NCBI GenBank assembly: GCA_032718475.1
Contig: JAUCBJ010002835.1
Span: 1-64,000, forward strand
Origin: Nemertoderma westbladi
Lineage: Eukaryota; Xenacoelomorpha; Nemertodermatida; Nemertodermatidae
Direction of reading: 5' to 3'
Length of the DNA: 64,000 nucleotides
Part shown: piece by piece, positions 32,501 to 44,400 of the stretch
Layout: each line of letters starts with the position of its first letter
Position numbering within the stretch: the stretch's first letter is position 1
The notes under the pieces: model-generated
The model's database searches: none
What the model was told of the DNA's origin: nothing
The model's input: the letters and a program-made list of their open reading frames with translations, nothing else
Position numbers and translations under genes: made by a program

Positions 32501-33190
32501 TTAACTATTAATAGATCTAGGTCTAGATCAGGTCAATCTAGGAAAAAAGTGGGGGAAATCCAAAACTATTTCGCAATTCATCCCAATCAAATTTTCTTCA
32601 TTATACTTTTTACAAAGTTGCTAATTCCCCAAAAAACCGTCTTAAAAATCTATGCGATCATGTTGCATTCCTTGGCAACGTGGATTTTAGTATTTTACAT
32701 AGCAACCAAGAAGCTTGGAGCTAAGGTAGGCCTGCTAAGGAGCTTGGTAAGATTGAGATATTTCCCATATTTTGTGAAAACAAACTTTACTCCAATGACT
32801 ATCGATTAACTGAACTACAGTATACACTATTAGGCCTACATACTGTAGTTACCAATTTAGTTTCCGAAGCAAAGGAAATTTGACAAATTATGTAACCATT
32901 TTTTGTTAAACTATCGAAATTGTCGGTTTAAGTATGCGCGCGAAGCCAATTTTGAAAATCGGATGTGAATGGCTATTACAGATATAACATCAGAAGTCGG
33001 CCATCGTTAATAATAAATGAATTGGTTTATTAATATCACCTGGCAGGTGGCAGCAATACTCGAGCTGAATATTTATTTATTTGTACTTCCCTCCTGTTTC
33101 ACTCTAACATCTTGAGGCCGGTAGGTCCGCTGTTAGAGATGGATATGCAACTTAAGACTGCCTGTTCAATAGAAGTGGATTAGGTGGGAT
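32501..33190. other. Noncoding DNA
   Basis: No gene is supported. An ORF across 32348-32809 begins inside the inverted-repeat element and has no recognisable domain. Confidence 0.4.
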
Positions 33191-33194
33191 AGTG

Positions 33195-33310
33195 AATGTC
33201 AGGGACAAGTCGCTGTACTGGTTAGCGCTACTGATGAGGCCTGATAGGGTGAAACGTACGTATAGCGCTGGTTCAACCCCCGGTGACGCGCTTTCTCATT
33301 TTTTCAATTT
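33195..33310 (+). repeat. tRNA-derived SINE-like sequence
   Basis: GTCGCTGTACTGGTTAGCGC at 33210-33229 resembles the 5' half of a tRNA with an A box, and GGTTCAACCCC at 33270-33280 is a B box. A T-rich stretch follows at 33300. The spacing and both boxes fit a tRNA-derived SINE head; the cloverleaf itself is degenerate. Confidence 0.5.
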
Positions 33311-34850
33311 CTGAACAAAACCATAATATTACATCGTTAATAATATCAACAATCAGTTAAATATAATCATATGCGAAATAACTTACGAAATAAATAAAAC
33401 TTGCTGGAATACAGTAGTGTCGTAATTAAGTTATGCCATGACCCCCTCCCCATATTTTTATATTTTTAAGTCTTAATTAGATCGCATGAAATTAGTTTCC
33501 ATCTCCCTCCTCCTTGCTGGGTGAGCCAGAACTTTGATTTTACTTTCATTCTTAGCTACAAGCGTTTGAAAAAGGTGTCTCCGTCAATATTACACCAGTC
33601 TTCAACCTTATAGTGATTTTCGGTTGGCCTACTTTTAGAAAGCTGGCTATGCAAAACAGTAACCCTAATAGGGCAACAAACGAGCTGTGAAAAACAATAA
33701 TATTCGATTCTAGGGGAAACTTAGATGCGGCCATAGATCCTAGATACCAACTTAGAACCGCTGGTTGCGATTTGCAGGTGCGACCTTAGATCCTAGATTT
33801 GCGAAATTGTTAGCCTCAATAATATTTTTAATGTTTACGACAGCAATTGAAGTTGAATCAATTTTCCTTGCTTTGATATAGACCCATTATTTATTTGTGT
33901 ACGACAACTTTATAGGCCTACATGTTTATGTATTAATCACCCCCCCCCCCCCCCCCCCCCTATTTAAATTTGAAAAATATGGCAGTTTTTGTATATTGTA
34001 ATTTTTTAGAGATTTTACTTTACTATTGAAGGACAGGACAGTGTTTGTGTTATATGTTTTCAGCTTTTCACCTTATGTAATATTATTAAACGATCCTATG
34101 CCTTTCTTTATTACTACAATAACTCTTCCGACAACATACGTTTTATATACTGTGTAGTAATAATATGTATTATACTGTACGACCATTTGGTATCATCAAT
34201 AAAGCTCCAGATGTCATATTCAGTTTGTATTGCATTGTCTGAGTTTAGGGTTGGGCTCTGGTAATAGCTTAATCTCTATAGGTTGTCAGTACAATTCCGT
34301 TTGGAGTAAGGAACTACAGTATGCAGCTAACTACAACTACAGTATAATACCACACCATTGAAATCGTCTAATGATAATTTATGTCACAAAGTCATCCCAT
34401 TGAACCCTCAACCATTCAGGCTTACAAACTTGTTATGCATATTGAGTTGATTGTTATCAATAATTAAAACTCAAAGTCAGGCGTGCCTTTGCCTTGCCAT
34501 TTACTGTTGATGTTACTGTGATATGAGTAGCCGCGCCGCTGTACTGGTAGTACAAATACATCTTGCTCATACTCATAACAGCATAAACTCATATCCGCAT
34601 AAATATTATGACATACCGGCTGACAGGTATTACAGTATTATTCTTAATTCCAAGGTCATTTCGTATAAATATACTGTAATATAAAGTTGTAAGTTACCGG
34701 TAGGCCTACTTGTTTTGAAGGATATATACAGCTCTATCCCAATATCCTATAGGCCTAACTGCTGAACTGTCAGACTGTATATCACTGTATCACTATATGT
34801 AATGCCTGAATGCTGGATTGCTGGCTGACTTATCAATCCACAATCTGATA
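33311..34850. other. MEAK7 upstream intergenic region
   Basis: No gene is recognised. A run of about 20 C residues lies at 33939-33960, and GACCTTAGATCCTAGATTTGC near 33782 partly repeats AGATCCTAGATACC at 33735. Otherwise AT-rich. Confidence 0.4.
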
Positions 34851-36260
34851 ATGGGACATTCTCAATCGTTATTGTCAAAAAAAGTAGTTGAACATGAAAA
34901 TGTGTTTACAGCAGAAGAACTTCAACGTTTGAAATGTAATTTTGATTCGATTGCAACATCATCCGATGAGTTGCCCGATAAATGTATTCCCTATGAGAAG
35001 TTTGTTGATAAATTTAGCGCTAATGCTGGCGGCATATTCGGTGGCTTTCTCAAACAGATCATTGTATGTCAGTCTCATCTCGCCCATGATTATAAAGAGC
35101 TGGTAGGTTTGGAATCAGCCGGTCATCATGGCCATTTCGTTAGCTGGTCCGCCTATATCATTACCGTCGCGAAACTCCTCAAACTCTCCTCAACCGAAAC
35201 CTCAACCAAACTGTTACGCAACAGTGTTCGTTGTGAGGAAACCGGCGATGCCCTAAATCATTCCAGTTTACTCGACGTTGTAACACAAATAGTCGATGAT
35301 AGCTACGAGATCTACAAAGATTGCGGGTTACTTAACCACTGGGAAGTAACTTCCGATAAGAATTGTAGTAAAGGTTTGGCCGAGTTCATCCTCAAGCAGT
35401 TGGTAACTTCGGAGAACACAGATGTGGTAGACCTGAGTTTGGTTAACTGCGCCAACAGTTTCCTTCTTCAAACTCTAATAACCATTACGGTTGCCAAAGT
35501 GACGGACATGGGGGTTGCTAAGAATCCCTTACCTACATGCCAAGTTTATCGACCTGGTTTCTGGAAACAGGGATCTCTTCTAGACTTCCCTTCACTCTTG
35601 CTGCTGTCTTCATCCCTAGAATCAAAGTTTAACAAGAATTGGCGTCTTTTATTCACCACTCGTTTTGATGGAGAGAGTTTTACTGGTCTACTGAAGCGCA
35701 TCCAGAACCAGGGACCCACATTGCTGATCGTGCGAGACACCCACGGCTGGGTATTCGGCGCCTTCGCCAGCAAACCCTGGCTCAGCCATCCCCAATTCCG
35801 CGGCGACGCCAACTGCTTCCTCTTCTCGCTGTCCCCGACTACGGGGGTCTACAACGCGACCGGCTACAACGAGCACTACATGTACCTGGACCACGGACAG
35901 GAGACCCTCCCGAACGGACTCGGCTTGGGCGGCCAGTTCGAGTACTTCGGTTTCTGGTTGTCGTCCCATTTCGGTAGTGGACACTCCCGCTGTAACCCCA
36001 CCAACACCACCTTCGGGAGTCCCCAACTCAGCAAAGATACCTACTTCGATATAGAAGTTCTTGAGGTCTGGGCAGTTTCTGAGGAAGTTAAGCCAACCGA
36101 GGGCGCCCATGCCAGCGTTCTCGATAGCAACAAGGATATTCAGGCTATCCTCGACATCGCAGGACGAAGTCGGGTCAGTGAAGGGTTCCGCCCCGAAGAT
36201 CGGAAACATCCGGAGATCCATGAACCGGTTACCGGAGATGCCGTCGCTTCACTCCACTAG
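34851..36260 (+). CDS. MEAK7: MTOR-associated protein MEAK7 (TLDc domain protein)
   Basis: The 469-residue intronless ORF runs from the ATG at 34851. I prefer this start to an in-frame TTG 33 bases upstream because it gives MGHSQS, matching the MGNSRS myristoylation start of vertebrate MEAK7. Residues ~1-180 are the helical N-terminal region. The TLDc domain spans ~245-410, with WRLLFTTRFDGESF, VFGAFAS, CFLFSLSP and YNEHYMYLDHGQETLPNGLG. The C-terminal IQAILDIAGRSRVSEGF is diagnostic of MEAK7 among TLDc proteins. Vertebrate MEAK7 (about 456 residues) sits on lysosomes and supports a non-canonical mTOR signal; that function here is by homology. Confidence 0.93.
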   Translation: MGHSQSLLSKKVVEHENVFTAEELQRLKCNFDSIATSSDELPDKCIPYEKFVDKFSANAGGIFGGFLKQIIVCQSHLAHDYKELVGLESAGHHGHFVSWSAYIITVAKLLKLSSTETSTKLLRNSVRCEETGDALNHSSLLDVVTQIVDDSYEIYKDCGLLNHWEVTSDKNCSKGLAEFILKQLVTSENTDVVDLSLVNCANSFLLQTLITITVAKVTDMGVAKNPLPTCQVYRPGFWKQGSLLDFPSLLLLSSSLESKFNKNWRLLFTTRFDGESFTGLLKRIQNQGPTLLIVRDTHGWVFGAFASKPWLSHPQFRGDANCFLFSLSPTTGVYNATGYNEHYMYLDHGQETLPNGLGLGGQFEYFGFWLSSHFGSGHSRCNPTNTTFGSPQLSKDTYFDIEVLEVWAVSEEVKPTEGAHASVLDSNKDIQAILDIAGRSRVSEGFRPEDRKHPEIHEPVTGDAVASLH

Positions 36261-36608
36261 GCCCATCAATGTCTGTCTCGATCCATCATTAACCGCTAAT
36301 TATACTTTGTTTACCCAGCAGTCACCTTAGGAACTCAGCAATAATAGGCTACATGTTGCGCTGTCTGCCTGTAATTGGTGGAGATTGTTTGTGCTAATTT
36401 ATAGTTTCGTAAACAGTTCATCACTGAATGTCGGATTGAATTCTTAATTAATTGTTGTAAAGTTATTAATAATTATTTATTCCAAAATTGTAACATCCTC
36501 TTACTCAACGCCGTTAGTATTAACAGCGAGTTGTTATTTAGCACTTTACAACTTTAGAGGACATTACAGCATTGTATTGGCCTGTACATTTAGTATTGTA
36601 TTGGTGTT
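36261..36608. other. MEAK7 3' flank
   Basis: No gene. AACGCCGTTAGTATTAACAG at 36510 shares words with the hairpin that follows (AACGCCGT). Confidence 0.4.
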
Positions 36609-36695
36609 ATTGTTTACGTGGTAACCCTGACGGCGTTAAGTAATGTCCACTAAGGGGACATTACTTAACGCCGTCATGGTTACCACGTAAACAAT
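36609..36695. repeat. Near-perfect 40-bp inverted repeat (hairpin)
   Basis: Arms 36609-36648 and 36656-36695 are complementary with a single mismatch, around a 7-base spacer (ACTAAGG). The outer part is ATTGTTTACGTGGTAACC and the inner part GGCGTTAAGTAATGTCC. RNA from either strand would fold into a long hairpin. It may be a compact palindromic MITE. Confidence 0.9.
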
Positions 36696-36967
36696 AGGTG
36701 TAAATTTGCCTGACAGCCAGTTAGGCCTACTGCATTACCTACCGGTAGGCGGGGTATAGCTATTAATAACCAGTAGGGCCTAGCTATATTATTATAACAT
36801 GGCTCCAAACGCCACCATAAATATAAGCTAACTTATTTATAACATAATTTATGTAATTTTTACATTTATTTATACGGCAACTAATATAATTTGTGCAGTT
36901 TCTATCACTTATACCGGTAATATATATATACAATCATTTCGTAATGTTACAATTTTGGAATAAACTA

Positions 36968-37103
36968 CAAACATACTTGTTGCAAAGTACTTTACAGTGT
37001 TCTGATCATCGTGGCTTTATTTTCACTCACTCGAACGTTCGTTCGTGTAACAAAGCCACTCGGATCATCACACTGTAAAGTGCTACTTTACACACAAGTA
37101 TGT
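36968..37103. repeat. Imperfect inverted repeat with ~35-base loop
   Basis: ACATACTTGT and ACTTTACAGTG ... TGATCATCGTGGCTTT on the left arm pair with AAAGCCACTCGGATCATCACACTGTAAAGTGC and ACAAGTATGT on the right. The loop contains the palindrome GAACGTTC. It is either a MITE or a hairpin transcript source. Confidence 0.75.
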
Positions 37104-37284
37104 AAATAGTTATTACTCTCTTATTAACTACACGCATTTTATTTTATAAGAAACATAATATACTATCCAAGAGCCCGTGGTCCATCTTAATTTTTTTCGA
37201 TTTGATGGCTTAGTTCTTAAAAGTTTTTTAAATTGTTGTTTTGTTAGTGCGATGGGGGAGGGGGGGGGGGGGGGGGCTGGGCTT

Positions 37285-37510
37285 GATACAAATCCAATCT
37301 CGGCGAATTAATATCTCGCATCAATGTTAAATGATAAATTAAGGTAACGTAAATGAGCATGTTACAGGTGCACGGCACGTTATTCTAACCAAAACAATAA
37401 ACCAAAGTCATAAAGTCAATAGAACGTGTTATAGTTTTATTTTGAGATTAATCATCAGTTATTTGCATCGATTTTCCTATAAAGAAGGATTGCTGATCGC
37501 GTCGAAAGCC
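37285..37510. mobile_element. MITE copy B (same family as 28757-28998, opposite orientation)
   Basis: GGCGAATTAATATC, TCAATGTTAAAT, GGCACGTTATTCTAACC and AAAACAATAAACC match the complement of 28840-28960 in the same order with frequent differences. A run of G residues (37259-37276) lies immediately left of it. The copy is more decayed than A and its ends are indistinct. Confidence 0.6.
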
Positions 37511-38470
37511 CCCATCTGTACGTGTAATGTTCGTCCATCTACTTATACTCTGTAGTCACTTGCATTGTATTCTGAATTTTAGTTGCAGTAAATATGAATT
37601 CTATATTATTCTGTGTATATGAATTGGTTGAAATAATTATAAGGGCTCTTGTTTTCCCTGATAGGGGGGACTTAATTTGTTTCGGGGTCAGTTTCTTTAT
37701 ATTGTTTCTTATAAAAAAAATGAGTGTATTAACTTACGATTATCTATAATTTATCATTAACTGCAACTTCAATAAAGTTAATGGGAGTTTTAGAGTGAAT
37801 CTCAATTCCGGAATTACAACGCCGACATTCATAATTGATCATTCATAATATTGTTAATATCATAATTTTAATATTGTTTACGTACAGTAAATAATTTATT
37901 TGCTGCAGTTCTAAATTGTATTCGAACATCTAAAGATTATTTGACGATAAACGTATTTACTATTAAAAGAATTCAAGTCTATTACTCAGTTCGTTGGATG
38001 AGGGTTGGTTCGCGTAGTTAGGGGAGTGTTGTTGTTTAGGCGTGAGGGGTCGGGGGGGGGGGGGGGGGGGGGGGTCTATGAGTTTGGCTTTCTTGTCACT
38101 TCGATACCGGTAGGAAACAATCTCTCGGATTTGTTCAGTAAAAAATTTGTTGTTTGAAATCTGTATCTTGGCATCCATCCTTCACGACATTGAATACTGG
38201 AAATGTATTGATGAAATAGATTCATCTATGTCAGTAAACCTCCAGTTATAAATTTTAAATTCATCTTTATTATTTTATCTTACTAATATTTCAGCTGTGT
38301 AATGTCAACTACCTTGATAGTATAAAGATGGGATAGCACAGATTTGGACCAAATTTTCAAAATTTCTGATTTTTTATTTTAAATTTATAACTTAAGCAGA
38401 ATTTAATGAGGATTTTAAATCTGAAACGTCTAAGAGATGCTTTTTTAGTTCTCGAGTTTTCGCTGTCTGT
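37511..38470. other. AT-rich flank of the satellite array
   Basis: No gene is seen. A G-run of about 22 bases at 38051-38073 is the only structured element. The 71-codon minus ORF here owes its poly-Pro stretch to that run. Confidence 0.45.
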
Positions 38471-41400
38471 CCGCCTGCCAGTACGTTCCTTAAACAGACC
38501 ACTGACCACTACTACTACTATAATCGGCCTGCCAGTACGTTCCTTAAACAGACCACTAACTACTATAATCGGCCTGCCAGTATGTTCCTTAAACAGACCA
38601 CTGACCACTACTACTACTATAATCGGCCTGCCAGTACGTTCCTTAAACAGACCCCTGACCACTACTACTATAATCGGCCTGCCAGTATGTTCCTTAAACA
38701 GACCCCTGACCACCACTACTATAATCGGCCTGCCAGTATGTTCCTTAAACAGACCACTGACCACTACTACTATAATCGGCCTGCCAGTACGTTCCTTAAA
38801 CAGACCACTGCCACTACTACTATAATCGGCCTGCCAGTACGTTCCTTAAACAGACCACTGACCACTACTACTATAATCGGCCTGCCAGTATGTTCCTTAA
38901 ACAGACCCTGACCACTACTACTATAATCGGCCTGCCAGTATGTTCCTTAAACAGACCCCTGACCACTACTACTATAATCGGCCTGCCAGTATGTTCCTTA
39001 AACAGACCACTGACCACTACTACTATAATCGGCCTGCCAGTACGTTCCTTAAACAGACCACTGACCACTACTACTATAATCGGCCTGCCAGTACGTTCCT
39101 TAAACAGACCCCTGACCACTACTACTATAATCGGCCTGCCAGTATGTTCCTTAAACAGACCCCTGACCACTACTACTATAATCGGCCTGCCAGTATGTTC
39201 CTTAAACAGACCACTGACCACTACTACTATAATCGGCCTGCCAGTACGTTCCTTAAACAGACCACTGACCACTACTACTATAATCGGCCTGCCAGTACGT
39301 TCCTTAAACAGACCCCTGACCACTACTACTATAATCGGCCTGCCAGTATGTTCCTTAAACAGACCACTGACCACTACTACTATAATCGGCCTGCCAGTAC
39401 GTTCCTTAAACAGACCACTGACCACTACTACTATAATCGGCCTGCCAGTACGTTCCTTAAACAGACCCCTGACCACTACTACTATAATCGGCCTGCCAGT
39501 ATGTTCCTTAAACAGACCACTGACCACTACTACTATAATCGGCCTGCCAGTATGTTCCTTAAACAGACCCCTGACCACTACTACTATAATCGGCCTGCCA
39601 GTATGTTCCTTAAACAGACCACTGACCACTACTACTATAATCGGCCTGCCAGTACGTTCCTTAAACAGACCACTGACCACTACTACTATAATCGGCCTGC
39701 CAGTACGTTCCTTAAACAGACCCCTGACCACTACTACTATAATCGGCCTGCCAGTATGTTCCTTAAACAGACCACTGACCACTACTACTACTATAATCGG
39801 CCTGCCAGTATGTTCCTTAAACAGACCACTGACCACTACTACTATAATCGGCCTGCCAGTACGTTCCTTAAACAGACCACTGACCACTAACTACTATAAT
39901 CGGCCTGCCAGTACGTTCCTTAAACAGACCACTGACCACTAACTACTATAATCGGCCTGCCAGTATGTTCCTTAAACAGACCACCACTACTATAATCGGC
40001 CTGCCAGTATGTTCCTTAAACAGACCCCTGACCACTACTACTATAATCGGCCTGCCAGTATGTTCCTTAAACAGACCACTGACCACCACTACTATAATCG
40101 GCCTACCAGTACGTTCCTTAAACAGACCACTGACCACCACTACTATAATCGGCCTGCCAGTACGTTCCTTAAACAGACCCCTGACCACTACTACTATAAT
40201 CGGCCTGCCAGTATGTTCCTTAAACAGACCACTGACCACTACTACTATAATCGGCCTGCCAGTACGTTCCTTAAACAGACCACTGACCACTACTACTATA
40301 ATCGGCCTGCCAGTACGTTCCTTAAACAGACCCCTGACCACTACTACTATAATCGGCCTGCCAGTATGTTCCTTAAACAGACCACTGACCACTACTACTA
40401 TAATCGGCCTGCCAGTATGTTCCTTAAACAGACCCCTGACCACTACTACTATAATCGGCCTGCCAGTATGTTCCTTAAACAGACCACTGACCACTACTAC
40501 TATAATCGGCCTGCCAGTACGTTCCTTAAACAGACCACTGACCACTACTACTATAATCGGCCTGCCAGTACGTTCCTTAAACAGACCCCTGACCACTACT
40601 ACTATAATCGGCCTGCCAGTATGTTCCTTAAACAGACCACTGACCACTACTACTACTATAATCGGCCTGCCAGTATGTTCCTTAAACAGACCACTGACCA
40701 CTACTACTATAATCGGCCTGCCAGTACGTTCCTTAAACAGACCACTGACCACTAACTACTATAATCGGCCTGCCAGTACGTTCCTTAAACAGACCACTGA
40801 CCACTAACTACTATAATCGGCCTGCCAGTATGTTCCTTAAACAGACCACCACTACTATAATCGGCCTGCCAGTATGTTCCTTAAACAGACCCCTGACCAC
40901 TACTACTATAATCGGCCTGCCAGTATGTTCCTTAAACAGACCACTGACCACCACTACTATAATCGGCCTACCAGTACGTTCCTTAAACAGACCACTGACC
41001 ACCACTACTATAATCGGCCTGCCAGTACGTTCCTTAAACAGACCCCTGACCACTACTACTATAATCGGCCTGCCAGTATGTTCCTTAAACAGACCACTGA
41101 CCACTACTACTATAATCGGCCTGCCAGTACGTTCCTTAAACAGACCACTGACCACTACTACTATAATCGGCCTGCCAGTACGTTCCTTAAACAGACCCCT
41201 GACCACTACTACTATAATCGGCCTGCCAGTATGTTCCTTAAACAGACCACTGACCACTACTACTATAATCGGCCTGCCAGTATGTTCCTTAAACAGACCA
41301 CTGACCACTACTACTATAATCGGCCTGCCAGTACGTTCCTTAAACAGACCACTGACCACTAACTACTATAATCGGCCTGCCAGTACGTTCCTTAAACAGA

Positions 41401-44400
41401 CCACTGACCACTAACTACTATAATCGGCCTGCCAGTATGTTCCTTAAACAGACCACCACTACTATAATCGGCCTGCCAGTATGTTCCTTAAACAGACCCC
41501 TGACCACTACTACTATAATCGGCCTGCCAGTATGTTCCTTAAACAGACCACTGACCACCACTACTATAATCGGCCTGCCAGTACGTTCCTTAAACAGACC
41601 ACTGACCACCACTACTATAATCGGCCTGCCAGTACGTTCCTTAAACAGACCCCTGACCACTACTACTATAATCGGCCTGCCAGTATGTTCCTTAAACAGA
41701 CCACTGACCACTACTACTACTATAATCGGCCTGCCAGTATGTTCCTTAAACAGACCACTGACCACTACTACTATAATCGGCCTGCCAGTACGTTCCTTAA
41801 ACAGACCACTGACCACTAACTACTATAATCGGCCTGCCAGTACGTTCCTTAAACAGACCACTGACCACTAACTACTATAATCGGCCTGCCAGTATGTTCC
41901 TTAAACAGACCACCACTACTATAATCGGCCTGCCAGTATGTTCCTTAAACAGACCCCTGACCACTACTACTATAATCGGCCTGCCAGTATGTTCCTTAAA
42001 CAGACCACTGACCACCACTACTATAATCGGCCTACCAGTACGTTCCTTAAACAGACCACTGACCACCACTACTATAATCGGCCTGCCAGTACGTTCCTTA
42101 AACAGACCCCTGACCACTACTACTATAATCGGCCTGCCAGTATGTTCCTTAAACAGACCACTGACCACTACTACTATAATCGGCCTGCCAGTACGTTCCT
42201 TAAACAGACCCCTGACCACTACTACTATAATCGGCCTGCCAGTATGTTCCTTAAACAGACCCCTGACCACTACTACTATAATCGGCCTGCCAGTATGTTC
42301 CTTAAACAGACCACTGACCACTACTACTATAATCGGCCTGCCAGTATGTTCCTTAAACAGACCCCTGACCACTACTACTATAACCGGCCTGCCAGTACGT
42401 TCCTTAAACAGACCACTGACCACTAACTACTATAATCGGCCTGCCAGTGCGTTCCTTAAACAGACCACCACTACTATAATCGGCCTGCCAGTATGTTCCT
42501 TAAACAGACCCCTGACCACTACTACTATAATCGGCCTGCCAGTATGTTCCTTAAACAGACCACTGAACTATAATCGGCCTGCCAGTACGTTCCTTAAACA
42601 GACCCCTGACCACTACTACTATAATCGGCCTGCCAGTATGTTCCTTAAACAGACCACTGACCACTACTACTATAATCGGCCTGCCAGTATGTTCCTTAAA
42701 CAGACCACTGACCACTACTACTATAATCGGCCTGCCACTATGTTCCTTAAACAGACCACTGACCACTACTACTATAATCGGCCTGCCAGTATGTTCCTTA
42801 AACAGACCCCTGACCACCACTACTATAATCGGCCTGCCAGTATGTTCCTTAAACAGACCACTGACCACTACTACTATAATCGGCCTGCCAGTACGTTTCT
42901 TAAACAGACCACTGACCACTAACTACTATAATCGGCCTGCCAGTACGTTCCTTAAACAGACCACCACTACTATAATCGGCCTGCTAGTATGTTCCTTAAA
43001 CAGACCCCTGACCACTACTACTATAATCGGCCTGCCAGTATGTTCCTTAAACAGACCACTGACCACCACTACTATAATCGGCCTGCTAGTATGTTCCTTA
43101 AACAGACCCCTGACCACTACTACTATAATCGGCCTGCCAGTATGTTCCTTAAACAGACCACTGACCACCACTACTATAATCGGCCTGCCAGTACGTTCCT
43201 TAAACAGACCACTGACCACCACTACTATAATCGGCCTGCCAGTACGTTCCTTAAACAGACCCCTGACCACCACTACTATAATCGGCCTGCCAGTATGTTC
43301 CTTAAACAGACCACTGACCACTACTACTATAATCGGCCTGCCAGTACGTTCCTTAAACAGACCACTGACCACTAACTACTATAATCGGCCTGCCAGTACG
43401 TTCCTTAAACAGACCACCACTACTATAATCGGCCTGCTAGTATGTTCCTTAAACAGACCCCTGACCACTACTACTATAATCGGCCTGCCAGTACGTTCCT
43501 TAAACAGACCACTGACCACTACTACTACTATAATCGGCCTGCCAGTATGTTCCTTAAACAGACCCCTGACCACTACTACTATAATCGGCCTGCCAGTATG
43601 TTCCTTAAACAGACCACTGACCACCACTACTATAATCGGCCTACCAGTACGTTCTTCCTTAAACAGACCACTGACCACCACTACTATAATCGGCCTGCCA
43701 GTACGTTCCTTAAACAGACCCCTGACCACTACTACTATAATCGGCCTGCCGGTATGTTCCTTAAACAGACCACTGATCACTACTACTATAATCGGCCTGC
43801 CAGTACGTTCCTTAAACAGACCCCTGACCACTACTACTATAATCGGCCTGCCAGTATGTTCCTTAAACAGACCCCTGACCACTACTACTATAATCGGCCT
43901 GCCAGTATGTTCCTTAAACAGACCACTGACCACTACTACTATAATCGGCCTGCCAGTATGTTCCTTAAACAGACCCCTGACCACTACTACTATAACCGGC
44001 CTGCCAGTACGTTCCTTAAACAGACCACTGACCACTAACTACTATAATCGGCCTGCCAGTGCGTTCCTTAAACAGACCACCACTACTATAATCGGCCTGC
44101 CAGTATGTTCCTTAAACAGACCCCTGACCACTACTACTATAATCGGCCTGCCAGTATGTTCCTTAAACAGACCACTGAACTATAATCGGCCTGCCAGTAC
44201 GTTCCTTAAACAGACCCCTGACCACTACTACTATAATCGGCCTGCCAGTATGTTCCTTAAACAGACCACTGACCACTACTACTATAATCGGCCTGCCAGT
44301 ATGTTCCTTAAACAGACCACTGACCACTACTACTATAATCGGCCTGCCACTATGTTCCTTAAACAGACCACTGACCACTACTACTATAATCGGCCTGCCA

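Noticed and set aside
34818-34850. MEAK7 start at an upstream in-frame TTG
   Set aside because: The ATG at 34851 gives the MGxxxS myristoylation start found in the family.
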